A stretch of 64,000 nt of DNA from Azospirillum sp. RU38E (GTDB lineage: Bacteria; Pseudomonadota; Alphaproteobacteria; Azospirillales; Azospirillaceae), in the NCBI RefSeq assembly GCF_900188385.1, contig NZ_FZOI01000004.1, forward strand, positions 334,957-398,956. The letters run 5' to 3'. The position numbers and the translations under genes were made by a program. Under the pieces are notes generated by a model. The model was given only the letters and a program-made list of their open reading frames with translations. It did no database searches and was not told the origin of the DNA. Below, piece by piece: positions 20,583-30,641 of the stretch; the first letter of the stretch is position 1, and the number at the start of each line of letters is the position of its first letter.

Positions 20583-22145
20583 TCAGGCCGACATGGCCAC
20601 CGGTGCCGTCTTCTGCCGCTTTGTCACCAGCTTGTTCAGGGCATGGATATAGGCACGGGCGGAAGCCACCAGCGTGTCCGCATCGGCCCCCTGGCCATTG
20701 ACCGACTTGCCGCTCTCTTCCAGCCGCACGGTCACCTCTGCCTGGGCATCGGTGCCCGCCGTCACGGCATGGACCTGATAAAGCTGCAACTTGGCCTCAT
20801 GCGGGAAGGCCAGTTTCAGGGCATTGAACACGGCATCCACCGGGCCATTGCCGAAGGCCACCACCGGGGCGATGGGCTTGCCATCCACCTCCAGTTCCAG
20901 CACGGCATGTTGCGGCCCGCGGGAACCGGCCACGACATGCAGCGCCTGGAAGCGGATATGTTCGTGCTGACGGCCAGCCTCGTCATCCATGATGGCAACG
21001 ATATCTTCGTCGTAAATATCCTTCTTACGGTCGGCCAGATCCTTGAAGCGGCCAAACGCGTCATTGATCTGGTTCTCGCCGATCTCATCATAGCCAAGCT
21101 CCTTCAGCTTGGCGCGGAAGGCGGCGCGGCCGGAATGCTTGCCCATGACCAGGGAGGAACGGTTGAGACCCACCGATTCCGGCGTCATGATCTCGTACGT
21201 TTCCGCGTGCTTCAGCATCCCGTCCTGATGGATGCCGCTTTCATGGGCAAACGCATTGGCGCCCACGATGGCCTTGTTGGGCTGGACCTGGAAGCCGGTG
21301 ATGGTGGAAACCAGCCGGGAAATGCGGGTGATATGCTCGGTCTTGATGCCGGTGGTGCAGCCGATCAGATCATGGCGGGTGCGCAGCGCCATCACCACCT
21401 CTTCCAGCGAGGCGTTGCCGGCACGTTCGCCCAGACCGTTGATGGTGCATTCGACCTGACGCACGCCGGCACCGATGCCAGCCAGGGAGTTGGCCACGGC
21501 CAAGCCCAGATCATTATGGCAATGTACGGAGAAGATGGCCTTGTCGCTGTTCGGCACGCGGGTCATCACGTCGCGGAACATCGCGGCATATTCTTCCGGC
21601 AGGGCATAGCCGACCGTATCGGGAATATTGATGGTGGTCGCACCGGCCTTGATGGCGGCTTCCACCGTGCGGCAAAGGAAATCACGGTCTGACCGGCTGC
21701 CATCCTGGGCCGACCATTCCACATCATCCACCAGATTGCGGGCATAGGTGACGTAATCGATGGTGCGCTGCAGCACCTCTTCTTCCGTCATCTTCAGCAT
21801 GTACTTCATATGCACCGGGCTGGTGGAGATGAAGGTGTGGATGCGCTTGCGGGGGGCGAACTGCAAAGCTTCCGCCGCACGGTCAATATCGGCGCGGGCG
21901 GTGCGGGCCAGGGCGGCGATGACGCTGTTCTTGGCCAGCTTGCCCACTTCGCGCACGGATTCGAAATCGCCGTTCGACGCGATGGGGAAGCCGGCCTCGA
22001 TGACATCGACGCCCATTTCTTCCAACACCGCCGCGATGCGCAGCTTTTCTTCCAGATTCATGGAGCAGCCGGGCGCCTGCTCCCCATCGCGCAAGGTGGT
22101 GTCGAAAATGATGACGCGGTTCTTGTCGCGGGAAATGCTGGTCAT
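20583..22145 (-). CDS. leuA: 2-isopropylmalate synthase
   Basis: First step of leucine synthesis: condenses acetyl-CoA with 2-ketoisovalerate. 520 residues. DRE-TIM metallolyase motif FDTTLRDGEQAPGCSM near the N-terminus, catalytic-metal HCHNDLGLAVANSLAG, the HESGIHQDGMLK subdomain, and a C-terminal leucine-feedback domain (about 370-520). The frame extends 12 codons upstream, but the ATG at 22145 has AGGGA about nine bases ahead and starts MTSISRDKNR. It works with ilvBNC in this window, which supply 2-ketoisovalerate. Confidence 0.97.
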   Translation of the reverse strand: MTSISRDKNRVIIFDTTLRDGEQAPGCSMNLEEKLRIAAVLEEMGVDVIEAGFPIASNGDFESVREVGKLAKNSVIAALARTARADIDRAAEALQFAPRKRIHTFISTSPVHMKYMLKMTEEEVLQRTIDYVTYARNLVDDVEWSAQDGSRSDRDFLCRTVEAAIKAGATTINIPDTVGYALPEEYAAMFRDVMTRVPNSDKAIFSVHCHNDLGLAVANSLAGIGAGVRQVECTINGLGERAGNASLEEVVMALRTRHDLIGCTTGIKTEHITRISRLVSTITGFQVQPNKAIVGANAFAHESGIHQDGMLKHAETYEIMTPESVGLNRSSLVMGKHSGRAAFRAKLKELGYDEIGENQINDAFGRFKDLADRKKDIYDEDIVAIMDDEAGRQHEHIRFQALHVVAGSRGPQHAVLELEVDGKPIAPVVAFGNGPVDAVFNALKLAFPHEAKLQLYQVHAVTAGTDAQAEVTVRLEESGKSVNGQGADADTLVASARAYIHALNKLVTKRQKTAPVAMSA

Positions 22146-22681
22146 GATCGTCGGTCCCTGAAGCCCTGGGGGCACCGTCATTCTTGATTAGCGGTGCCGT
22201 GGTTGGTTTTGGCGGGCAAGCCGTCCATTGCCGGTCGAATGGAGATCAATCTGGATGATCGCATTTGGCCGATGATGGCCTGACCCGTCGGATCAGATCG
22301 GCGGTGCGCATAGGGCGCGCACCCGGTCCCCTGAACGCGAACCCGTCCATCAGTGATGGGACGGGACACAGAGCGCTCAGGGGCTGATTAGTCGTAGCCC
22401 GCCCAGGCCAAGCGCCTTGGACGCCAGCAGCAGGGCAAAGGTCAGGAACAGGCCGGATGCGCACAGCATGGCCATGGCGGGGGAACGATCCCCGGCGATG
22501 GCTTCAGGCTGTTGGCGACGGCTGGTCACAGGGTGACGTCCTGACTGAGGGTAAAAGATATGACAGCCGGAACTGAACCGACCGCCGTTCGATAATCTTT
22601 ATGCCGCAATTGACTTAGCCGCAATAGCTTTGTCAGGCAAAAATCTGTCGTCCTCGCAAGGCAGCGATGCCGGAAGTTGCG
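22146..22681. other. Long leader/upstream region of leuA
   Basis: 536 bases between leuA and the next gene. It contains the 50-codon ORF listed below and a 7-bp hairpin GGTGCGC/GCGCACC at 22303-22323. I see no clear intrinsic terminator and no confident promoter. Confidence 0.4.
22377..22529 (-). CDS. Small Leu-rich membrane-like ORF upstream of leuA
   Basis: 50 codons starting GTG at 22529 with AGGA nine bases upstream. The first 18 residues are polar (MTSRRQQPEAIAGDRSPA), followed by one hydrophobic segment, MLCASGLFLTFALLLASKALGL, and a short tail ending RLISP. Eleven of the last 30 residues are Leu, including two rare CTA codons near the stop. It is either a small single-span membrane protein or a leucine leader peptide controlling leuA; I recognise no named family. 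The gap to leuA is about 230 bases. Confidence 0.45.
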   Translation of the reverse strand: MTSRRQQPEAIAGDRSPAMAMLCASGLFLTFALLLASKALGLGGLRLISP

Positions 22682-23608
22682 TCAGGCGGTAACGCTGACA
22701 CTGGTTTCGCTGAAGGCCACAGCGATGGTGATGGTCTCCGTGCGCACATAGGTCTGCGTGACCACCAGCGCATCCGCGCCCCCCTCCCCTGCTGCTTCTG
22801 CGCTGCCCGCCGCATCCGCATTGGCATCGCCCAGCGCCCCTTGCAGGCGCGTCAGGATCTGATCGCTGGCGGCAAGATCGTCGCGGGCGGCCCGCAACTC
22901 CTCCTCCCGTTCCTTGCGCTCCTCTTCCGTCAGGGGGCGGCCCCGCTGTTCGGCGCGTTGGGTTTCCGCCTGGGTCAGCATGGTGCGGGCCCGGCCGGCA
23001 ACGTCACGGACTTCCTGCACATAGGAACGCGCAAAGCCGGTGGTGACACCGCCTGCCGTCATACCGGGCTGGGCAGCCACCCGGATATTGGGATCACCCT
23101 CCCCGGCGGCAATGGCCGCCGCCCGTTCCGCGGGGCTGGCATCCTGCCCCTCTACAATCCCCTTGGCCTCCGCCGCCAGCCCCTTGGTGATACCCGCCGC
23201 CTCACGCGCAATGCGGGCCAGTTTAGCACCATCGCCCTTGGCGGCAGCCTGACGGGCTTCCTGTTCCAGTTCGCTGATACGGCGGCGCGACTGCTGCAGC
23301 TTTTCCGCCGCCGCCTTCTGGTTCATCACTGTCCGGGCTTTATCCATATAGTCGGAGAGCGCATCGGCACCGGCCGCATTCTTCGCGGCGCCATCAAAGG
23401 CGTCACCGGACAGGCCCAGGCTCATCAGCCGTTTATAGATGGCGTCGTTGGACTTGCCACCCTTGATGCTGCCTTTGTCAGTCACCAACTCGTCCTGACG
23501 GTTCCGGTCCCGCTCCCCCACCGCCTGATCGATGTGACGTTCGATCTGCGATTTCAACGCCTTGGCGTTGGTGGCGGAAAAGAGCGAACTCGCATTTAGC
23601 GATATCAT
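22682..23608 (-). CDS. Hypothetical Ala/Glu-rich coiled-coil protein
   Basis: 308 residues, no family recognised. The start MISLNASSLFSATNAKALKSQ has GGGGGC ahead. There is no signal peptide or membrane span. A long charged, Ala-rich helical stretch runs from about 95 to 150 (KAAAEKLQQSRRRISELEQEARQAA in outline), then a second at 215-260 with LTEEERKEREEELRAARDDL. The C-terminal 40 residues switch to a Ser/Thr/Val-rich beta-like end (TYVRTETITIAVAFSETSVS). Base composition matches its neighbours. It stands alone between leuA and ilvC. Gene reality is supported by codon usage and start site. Confidence 0.75.
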   Translation of the reverse strand: MISLNASSLFSATNAKALKSQIERHIDQAVGERDRNRQDELVTDKGSIKGGKSNDAIYKRLMSLGLSGDAFDGAAKNAAGADALSDYMDKARTVMNQKAAAEKLQQSRRRISELEQEARQAAAKGDGAKLARIAREAAGITKGLAAEAKGIVEGQDASPAERAAAIAAGEGDPNIRVAAQPGMTAGGVTTGFARSYVQEVRDVAGRARTMLTQAETQRAEQRGRPLTEEERKEREEELRAARDDLAASDQILTRLQGALGDANADAAGSAEAAGEGGADALVVTQTYVRTETITIAVAFSETSVSVTA

Positions 23609-23681
23609 CTTTGCCCCCGCACGATAGATCCTTTTGATCTATACGCAGGATAAGCCATTCGCGCGGCGGCTGCAATATCCG

Positions 23682-23723
23682 CCCAAACAAAACGCCCGGC
23701 CCCCTCTCAGGGGCCGGGCGTTT
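23682..23723 (-). terminator. Terminator of ilvBNC operon
   Basis: 14-bp stem AAACGCCCGGCCCC/GGGGCCGGGCGTTT (23690-23703 and 23710-23723), followed on the minus strand by TTGTTTG. Confidence 0.9.
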
Positions 23724-23753
23724 GAACGATCAGGCTTCAGGTGAAGCCGGCGA

Positions 23754-24791
<1,038 letters not shown>

Positions 24792-24846
24792 TCAGACAGA
24801 TGTTGGATTGCCGGATTGCCGGCGTTGGACAGGGGAAAACGCTGTA

Positions 24847-25359
24847 TCAGAAGGCCGCCGTGCCGCGCGACAGGGCAACCGCCCCGGTGCGGCTGACATC
24901 GACAAGGCCAAGTTGGCGCATCAGATCGATGAAGCGGTCCAGATCCTCACCGGTGCCGGTGATTTCGAAAACGAAGCTGGTGATGGTGGCATCCACCACG
25001 CGCGCCTTGAAGATATCGGCGATGCGCAGGGCCTCCACCCGCTTCTCGCCGGTGCCCGCCACCTTCACCAGGGCCATTTCCCGGTCGATGAAGGGGCCTT
25101 CCAGGGTCAAATCCTTGACCTTGTGGACGGGCACCAGACGATCAAGCTGCACCTTGATTTGTTCGATGATCATCGGCGTGCCGGAGGTGACGATATTGAT
25201 GCGCGACAGGCTTTCATTGCTGTCGACCTCGGCCACCGTCAGGCTTTCGATATTATAGCCACGGCCGGAGAACAGGCCGATGACCCGCGCCAGCACGCCC
25301 GGCTCGTTATCGACCAGAACAGCGATGGTATGGCGGCGGATGGTATCTTGGGTCGTCAC
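24847..25359 (-). CDS. ilvN: Acetolactate synthase small (regulatory) subunit
   Basis: 170-residue regulatory subunit that stimulates IlvB and confers valine inhibition. N-terminal ACT domain with HTIAVLVDNEPGVLARVIGLFSGRGYNIESL, then the C-terminal half with LVKVAGTGEKRVEALRIADIFKARVVD. I chose the GTG at 25359, which has GGGAG nine bases upstream and gives VTTQDTIRRHT; an ATG nine codons earlier lacks such a site. Fifty-five bases after ilvB. The symbol ilvH is also used for this protein. Confidence 0.95.
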   Translation of the reverse strand: MTTQDTIRRHTIAVLVDNEPGVLARVIGLFSGRGYNIESLTVAEVDSNESLSRINIVTSGTPMIIEQIKVQLDRLVPVHKVKDLTLEGPFIDREMALVKVAGTGEKRVEALRIADIFKARVVDATITSFVFEITGTGEDLDRFIDLMRQLGLVDVSRTGAVALSRGTAAF

Positions 25360-25414
25360 TTGAAACAGCTCCCGGACGGGTTGCACGGCAAAGGGGATAA
25401 ACGGAACCGGTGGG

Positions 25415-27181
25415 TCACACCAGTACCATCCCCTCCTCCGGCGTTGCCTCGCTCACACGGTCTTCCGGCCCCAGCAGCATTTCATTATGTGCCTTGCCAC
25501 CGGGGATCATGGGGAAGCAGTTTTCCTTGGAATCGACGCACATATCGACGATCACGGCGCGCGGCGTCTCAATCATCTCCCGGATGACGTCATCAACTTC
25601 CGACACCTTGGTGGCGCGCAGGCCCACACCGCCGAATGCATCGGCCAGCTTCACGAAATCGGGCAGAGCCTCGGAATAGCTTTCCGAATAGCGCGAACCG
25701 TGCAGCAGCTCCTGCCACTGGCGGACCATACCCATCCATTGATTGTTGAGGATGAACACCTTGACCGGCAGGCGATACTGCAGGGCGGTGGACATTTCCT
25801 GGATATTCATCTGGATGGAGGCTTCGCCGGCCACATCGATGCAGAGCGCACCGGGATTGGCGATCTGCGCCCCGATGGCAGCCGGCAGGCCGTAGCCCAT
25901 GGTGCCCAGACCACCCGAGGTCAGCCAGCGGTTCGGCTTGTTAAACGGCAGGAACTGCGCCGCCCACATCTGGTGCTGACCAACCTCGGTGGAGATGAAC
26001 ACGTCATCACGGCCAGCAATGGCGGCGCGCAGCCGTTCCAGCGCGAATTGCGGCTTGATGACCCGGTCGGTCTTCTCATACCGCAGGCATTCGCGGGCCC
26101 GCCAGAAATTGATCTGGTCCCACCAGACCTTCAAGGCCGCTTGATCGGCGCGCTTGTTGCGCGCCTTCCAGATGCGGATCATATCTTCCAGCACATAGGC
26201 GGCATCGCCGACGATGGGCAGATCGACCCGGATATTCTTGTTGATATTGGACGGATCGATATCGATGTGGATCTTCTTGGAATTGGGCGAGAACTCACTG
26301 ACCTTGCCGGTGACGCGATCATCAAACCGGGCGCCGACGCAGACCATCAGGTCGCAGCCATGCATGGCCAGATTGGCCTCGTAGGTGCCGTGCATCCCCA
26401 ACATGCCCAGCCACTGCTGATCATGCGCCGGGAAGGCACCCAGGCCCATCAGGGTGGTGGTGCAGGGATAGCCGGTCATCCGCACCAGTTGGGTCAGCAA
26501 CTGGCTGGCCACCGGGCCGGAATTGATGACGCCGCCGCCGACATAGAAGATCGGCTTCTTGGCATTGGCCAGCAGTTCCACCGCCTCTTCCACCTTGTTC
26601 AGGTCGGGCTTGACCTGCGGGCGGTAGGATTTGGGCAGGCTTTCGCCCGGCGTGCGATAGACACCGTCGGCGAACTGCACATCCTTGGGAATGTCGATGA
26701 CCACCGGGCCGGGCCGGCCCGACTTGGCGACGTAAAACGCCTCATGCACCGTGCGGGCAAGGTTGTTGACGTCCTTGACCAGATAATTGTGCTTCGTGGC
26801 CGGGCGGGTGATGCCGGTCGTGTCGCATTCCTGGAAAGCGTCATTGCCGATCAGATGCGTCGGCACCTGGCCGGTCAGGCAGACGATCGGAATGCTGTCC
26901 ATCAGCGCATCAACCAGGCCGGTGACGGCGTTGGTGGCGCCAGGGCCGGAGGTGACGAGGACGACACCGACCTTACCCGACGAACGCGCATAGCCCTCAG
27001 CCGCGTGAACCGCCGCCTGTTCGTGGCGAACCAGGATATGCTTGATCTGGTTCTGCTTAAACAGCGCATCATAGATGGGTAGTACCGCCCCGCCCGGATA
27101 GCCGAAAATGGTGTCAACACCCTGGTCCCGCAGGGCCTTGATGATGATTTCAGCACCGGAGAGGATGGTTCCCGACGACAT
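25415..27181 (-). CDS. ilvB: Acetolactate synthase large (catalytic) subunit
   Basis: 588-residue ThDP- and FAD-dependent enzyme for the first common step of branched-chain synthesis. N-terminal pyrimidine domain with GYPGGAVLPIYDAL and the catalytic Glu in RHEQAAVHAAEGYAR; middle FAD domain; C-terminal ThDP site GTMGYGLPAAIGAQ and the GEASIQMNIQEMSTALQYRLPVKVFILNNQ segment. First gene of the operon, with a good promoter 80-110 bases upstream. The symbol ilvI is used for the same family. Confidence 0.97.
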   Translation of the reverse strand: MSSGTILSGAEIIIKALRDQGVDTIFGYPGGAVLPIYDALFKQNQIKHILVRHEQAAVHAAEGYARSSGKVGVVLVTSGPGATNAVTGLVDALMDSIPIVCLTGQVPTHLIGNDAFQECDTTGITRPATKHNYLVKDVNNLARTVHEAFYVAKSGRPGPVVIDIPKDVQFADGVYRTPGESLPKSYRPQVKPDLNKVEEAVELLANAKKPIFYVGGGVINSGPVASQLLTQLVRMTGYPCTTTLMGLGAFPAHDQQWLGMLGMHGTYEANLAMHGCDLMVCVGARFDDRVTGKVSEFSPNSKKIHIDIDPSNINKNIRVDLPIVGDAAYVLEDMIRIWKARNKRADQAALKVWWDQINFWRARECLRYEKTDRVIKPQFALERLRAAIAGRDDVFISTEVGQHQMWAAQFLPFNKPNRWLTSGGLGTMGYGLPAAIGAQIANPGALCIDVAGEASIQMNIQEMSTALQYRLPVKVFILNNQWMGMVRQWQELLHGSRYSESYSEALPDFVKLADAFGGVGLRATKVSEVDDVIREMIETPRAVIVDMCVDSKENCFPMIPGGKAHNEMLLGPEDRVSEATPEEGMVLV

Positions 27182-27259
27182 GGCTCAGAGCTTTCGGATC
27201 AGTTCCAGAAGGGTTGAAAAACGCCGCCTCTCGCAGGGGCGAAGGGCGACGATGGCGGC

Positions 27260-27288
27260 ACCCTAGACGGAACCGAAAAGCCGGTCAA
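27260..27288 (-). promoter_or_regulatory. Promoter of ilvBNC operon
   Basis: TTGACC (27288-27283), 17-base spacer, TAGGGT (27265-27260) on the minus strand. The start site would be near 27253, leaving a leader of about 70 bases with no obvious attenuator or branched-chain leader peptide. Confidence 0.65.
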
Positions 27289-27305
27289 CCCGTTTCGGAA
27301 ATCTT

Positions 27306-28289
27306 CTAAGTCATACCTGTCATGAACCTATCATAAAATTTCTTAAAATCGGCCGCCTGAGAAATATTCAGAGGATCGACCCGCAGAACCGCCCCCATCT
27401 GGTTGCGGAACCAGGTCAATTGTCGCTTAGCATAGTTCCGGGTCATTTGCTGCGCCCGCGCGGTGGCGGTGGGTAGGTCCATCTGACCGTGCAGCACCGC
27501 GCGCAGTTCCGGCACGCCCAGCGCCTTCATCGCCGGCAGGGCCGGGTCCAAGCCCAGCCGATCCAACGCTTCCGCCTCAGCCAGCGCGCCTTGTTGCAGC
27601 ATCGTAATGAATCGGGCGTCGCACTGGGCGTATAGCCGGTCACGCGGCGGCTCCACCACCAGGGGGCGGAAATCCAGGTGACTGGGAGCGGCCTCCGGCG
27701 GGGTGGCCTGCCAATCGCTGATCGACCGGCCGGTGGCCTGCCACACTTCCCAGGCGCGGATCAGGCGCTGGCTGTCGGTGGGGTGCAGGCGGGCGGCGGT
27801 GACGGGATCAACCGCCGCCAGCCTTGCGTGAAGTGCAGGGCTGCCGATGTTGGCCTGCAACTCCATGGCGGCCGTCCGAATCTCCGGCGGCGTGTCCGGG
27901 ATATCGGACAGGCCCTGCATCAAGGCCCGCAGGTAAAGCCCCGTGCCCCCCACCACGATGGGCAGGCGGCCATCGCCATGGGCCTGATCAATCTCCGCCA
28001 GGGCCAGTTCACGCCAGCGCGCCGCACTCATCCGTTCCGCAGCCGGAACAATCCCGTAAAGCCGATGCGGGGCCGCCGCTTCATCTGCCGCTGAGGGGCG
28101 AGCGGTGATGAGATGCAGTTCCCGATAGACCTGCATACTGTCGGCATTGATGACCACGCCATTGGCATGGCGGGCCAAGGCCAGCGCCAGACCGGATTTA
28201 CCGGACGCGGTGGGCCCGCCAATCACCAGCACGGGCTTTGTATCGCCCTGGGGGAAAGAAGAATCAGCAACCGTCACAGCCGGAACCAC
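27306..28289 (-). CDS. miaA: tRNA dimethylallyltransferase
   Basis: Adds a dimethylallyl group to A37 of tRNAs that read UNN codons. 327 residues. P-loop VIGGPTASGKSGLALALA, substrate motif NADSMQVYRELHLITARP, VVGGTGLYLRALMQGL, and the C-terminal RNYAKRQLTWFRNQ tRNA-binding stretch. The start codon is GTG at 28289 or the GTG four codons later; neither has an ideally spaced ribosome-binding site. It stands 17 bases upstream of the ilv promoter and is transcribed separately. Confidence 0.96.
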   Translation of the reverse strand: MVPAVTVADSSFPQGDTKPVLVIGGPTASGKSGLALALARHANGVVINADSMQVYRELHLITARPSAADEAAAPHRLYGIVPAAERMSAARWRELALAEIDQAHGDGRLPIVVGGTGLYLRALMQGLSDIPDTPPEIRTAAMELQANIGSPALHARLAAVDPVTAARLHPTDSQRLIRAWEVWQATGRSISDWQATPPEAAPSHLDFRPLVVEPPRDRLYAQCDARFITMLQQGALAEAEALDRLGLDPALPAMKALGVPELRAVLHGQMDLPTATARAQQMTRNYAKRQLTWFRNQMGAVLRVDPLNISQAADFKKFYDRFMTGMT

Positions 28290-28478
28290 GCCCTTCGCGC
28301 GTCATCACCATATCGTACCTGTCCCTTGGGTAGCCGCCCGCCGCCCCCTTTGTCACCTTGATATCACGGCGGGGCCGGCAAATTTGCGCGCCTTTGCCAT
28401 GATTCATGCGTTGCATCCGTTATCAGGCAGGACAGGCGGCCACGCCTGCCAAAGGCCATGGGATGGGAGTACCGCGCC

Positions 28479-29630
28479 ATGCGTGATCTGCGGATTGATT
28501 TCTTTCGGGGGTTGGCGCTCTGCGCCATTTTCCTGAACCATATCCCCGGCCCTGCAACCCTGTTGACCTGGCGGCATTACGGCTTTTCCGACGCGGCCGA
28601 CACTTTTGTCTTTCTGGCCGGCTTCAGCGCCGCCCTTGCCTGGGGCGCCGGATTCCGGGGCGAGCACAACACGGCCAAAGCCAAGGAAAGTGCCGGCCGC
28701 CGCGCCCTGCATCTGTACCGCACCCATCTGGCCCTGGTGGGCGCCATGCTGATGCTGGTGACATTCAGCGCCTGGGCCTATGGCAATCCCGGCTTAAGGG
28801 AGATGATGGGGCTGGGTTATCTGGGCGCCAACCCGGCCGATGGCTGGCTGCGCGTCGCCCTGCTGGCCTATTTGCCCAATCTGGCCGATATCCTGCCCAT
28901 TTATATTGTCTTCATCGGCGCGCTGGCCTTGTTGGGGCCAGTGATGGCCCGCAACCCCATCGTCACTTTCAGCATTTCCGCCCTGGTCTGGCTGGCCGCC
29001 GGCATGGCGAAGATCGCCCCGCCGGCCCACCCGGATGGCGGGCAATGGTTCTTCAACCCGCTCTGCTGGCAGTTCCTGTTTGTCATCGGCTTCCTGCTGG
29101 GCAATCGCGCCTCAATGGGCAAGGCGGTGCCCCGGCATCCGATGATGATGGCGGCGGCGGTGGGCATGGTGCTCTATGGGCTGTTGGCGACGGCCCCTTG
29201 GCATATTTTCGGCATCGCGCCTGATTTCCGCATCTTTGATCCGGCGGCGCTGATCCCGCATGGGAAGGAAACGCTGGAGATCGGCCGCCTGCTGCATTTC
29301 CTGGCCCTGGCCTATGTCATTTCCGGCCTGATCGGCCCCAATGCCGGCTTCTTCCACGCGGCACCCGGCCGGCTGTTCGGCACCATGGGGCGTCACAGCC
29401 TGCCGGTATTCGTAGGCGGCGTGCTGCTGTCCACACTGTGGACCATCCTGATCCAGCAGACCCCCACCACCAATGCCATGGAATGGGTGATGGGCCTGTC
29501 CGGCCTGCTGATCCTGCTGGCCATCGCCATGGTGTGGGAGCGCGACCGGGTGGAAGAAGGCGGACGCCGGAAACTCCAGCCGGCACGGCAACCGGTGGCA
29601 GCCCCGTCACGCATCCGTACCGCGACCTGA
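28479..29630 (+). CDS. OpgC-family membrane protein (acyltransferase-3 superfamily)
   Basis: 383-residue polytopic membrane protein with about ten spans. N-terminal MRDLRIDFFRGLALCAIFLNHIPG and FVFLAGFSAALAWG match the OpgC family, which succinylates osmoregulated periplasmic glucans in some relatives. The frame opens seven codons earlier, but the ATG at 28479 has GGGAG nine bases upstream. No opgG or opgH lies in the window, so a role in glucan modification is an inference from family only. Divergent from miaA. Confidence 0.82.
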   Translation: MRDLRIDFFRGLALCAIFLNHIPGPATLLTWRHYGFSDAADTFVFLAGFSAALAWGAGFRGEHNTAKAKESAGRRALHLYRTHLALVGAMLMLVTFSAWAYGNPGLREMMGLGYLGANPADGWLRVALLAYLPNLADILPIYIVFIGALALLGPVMARNPIVTFSISALVWLAAGMAKIAPPAHPDGGQWFFNPLCWQFLFVIGFLLGNRASMGKAVPRHPMMMAAAVGMVLYGLLATAPWHIFGIAPDFRIFDPAALIPHGKETLEIGRLLHFLALAYVISGLIGPNAGFFHAAPGRLFGTMGRHSLPVFVGGVLLSTLWTILIQQTPTTNAMEWVMGLSGLLILLAIAMVWERDRVEEGGRRKLQPARQPVAAPSRIRTAT

Positions 29631-29735
29631 TATTTCCGAAAGGCATCCCCCCGCGTATGATTGATTGCCAGGGCGGGCGGGGGCGGCGATAAGGGCGGCA
29701 AGCCATCACCACCCCAACGCCTGACAGGTTCCCCC

Positions 29736-30635
29736 ATGCCCCAGACGCTGACCCTGATCGCCAATCCCGCCAACCCGGTGCTGGATGAAGGGCTGGCCAA
29801 GGCCGCCCGCGCCGCCCTGGCCGATCTGGGGGCCTCCACCTCCCCTGCCGACTGGCTGGCCAAGGGCATTGCCTGCGATATCGGCTTTGACGGGCTGAAT
29901 GATGATCAGGCCCAGGCCGCCGCCGCCAAGGCACTGGCCGGCCAGCCGGTGGATATCGTTGCCCAGGCCACCGAAGGCCGGCGCAAGTCGGTGCTGGTGG
30001 CCGATATGGAATCCACCATCATCCAGCAGGAAATGCTGGATGAGCTGGGGGAGTTGGTCGGTGCGCGCGACCGCATCGCCGCCATCACCGCCCGCGCGAT
30101 GAATGGGGAGATTGATTTCAAGGGCGCCCTGCGGGAGCGGGTGGCCCTGCTGGCCGGGCTGCCGGCCCATGTGCTGACCGACATGATCGGCCGCATCACC
30201 TGGATGCCCGGCGCCCCCAGCCTGATCGCCACCTTGAAGAAGCACGGGGTTTACTGCGCCCTGGTGTCGGGCGGTTTCAAGACCTTCACCGCCAATGTCG
30301 CCGGCCGGCTGGGTTTTGACGAGGATCAGGCCAATGATCTGGAAGTGGCCGATGGCAAGCTGACCGGCAAGCCGTTTGAGCCGATTCTGGACAAGGATGC
30401 CAAGCTGCAGGCGCTGATCCGCATCACCGGGGCGCGGCGCGTGCCGGTGGCGGCCAGCATCACCGTGGGTGATGGCGCCAACGACCTGCCGATGCTGCAG
30501 GCCGCCGGCATCGGCGTGGCCTTCCACGCCAAGCCCACCGTCGCCGCCCAGGCCCGCGCCCGCATCGACCATGGCGACCTGACGGCGCTGCTCTATCTTC
30601 AGGGTTATCGCGCGGATGAGATTGTCGTCGGCTGA
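29736..30635 (+). CDS. serB: Phosphoserine phosphatase
   Basis: Last step of serine synthesis. 299 residues with the HAD core: nucleophile motif DMEST at Asp90, SGGFKTF (motif II) and GDGANDLPML (motif IV). The N-terminal 80 residues form the ACT-like domain seen in SerB. The long frame begins 25 codons earlier, but the ATG at 29736 gives the conserved MPQTLTLIANP. The following gene starts six bases after its stop. Confidence 0.95.
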   Translation: MPQTLTLIANPANPVLDEGLAKAARAALADLGASTSPADWLAKGIACDIGFDGLNDDQAQAAAAKALAGQPVDIVAQATEGRRKSVLVADMESTIIQQEMLDELGELVGARDRIAAITARAMNGEIDFKGALRERVALLAGLPAHVLTDMIGRITWMPGAPSLIATLKKHGVYCALVSGGFKTFTANVAGRLGFDEDQANDLEVADGKLTGKPFEPILDKDAKLQALIRITGARRVPVAASITVGDGANDLPMLQAAGIGVAFHAKPTVAAQARARIDHGDLTALLYLQGYRADEIVVG

Positions 30636-30641
30636 CCGGCG

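Noticed and set aside
25487..27082. 531-codon frame opposite ilvB
   Set aside because: Antisense shadow with the composition of mirrored codons; ilvB is certain.
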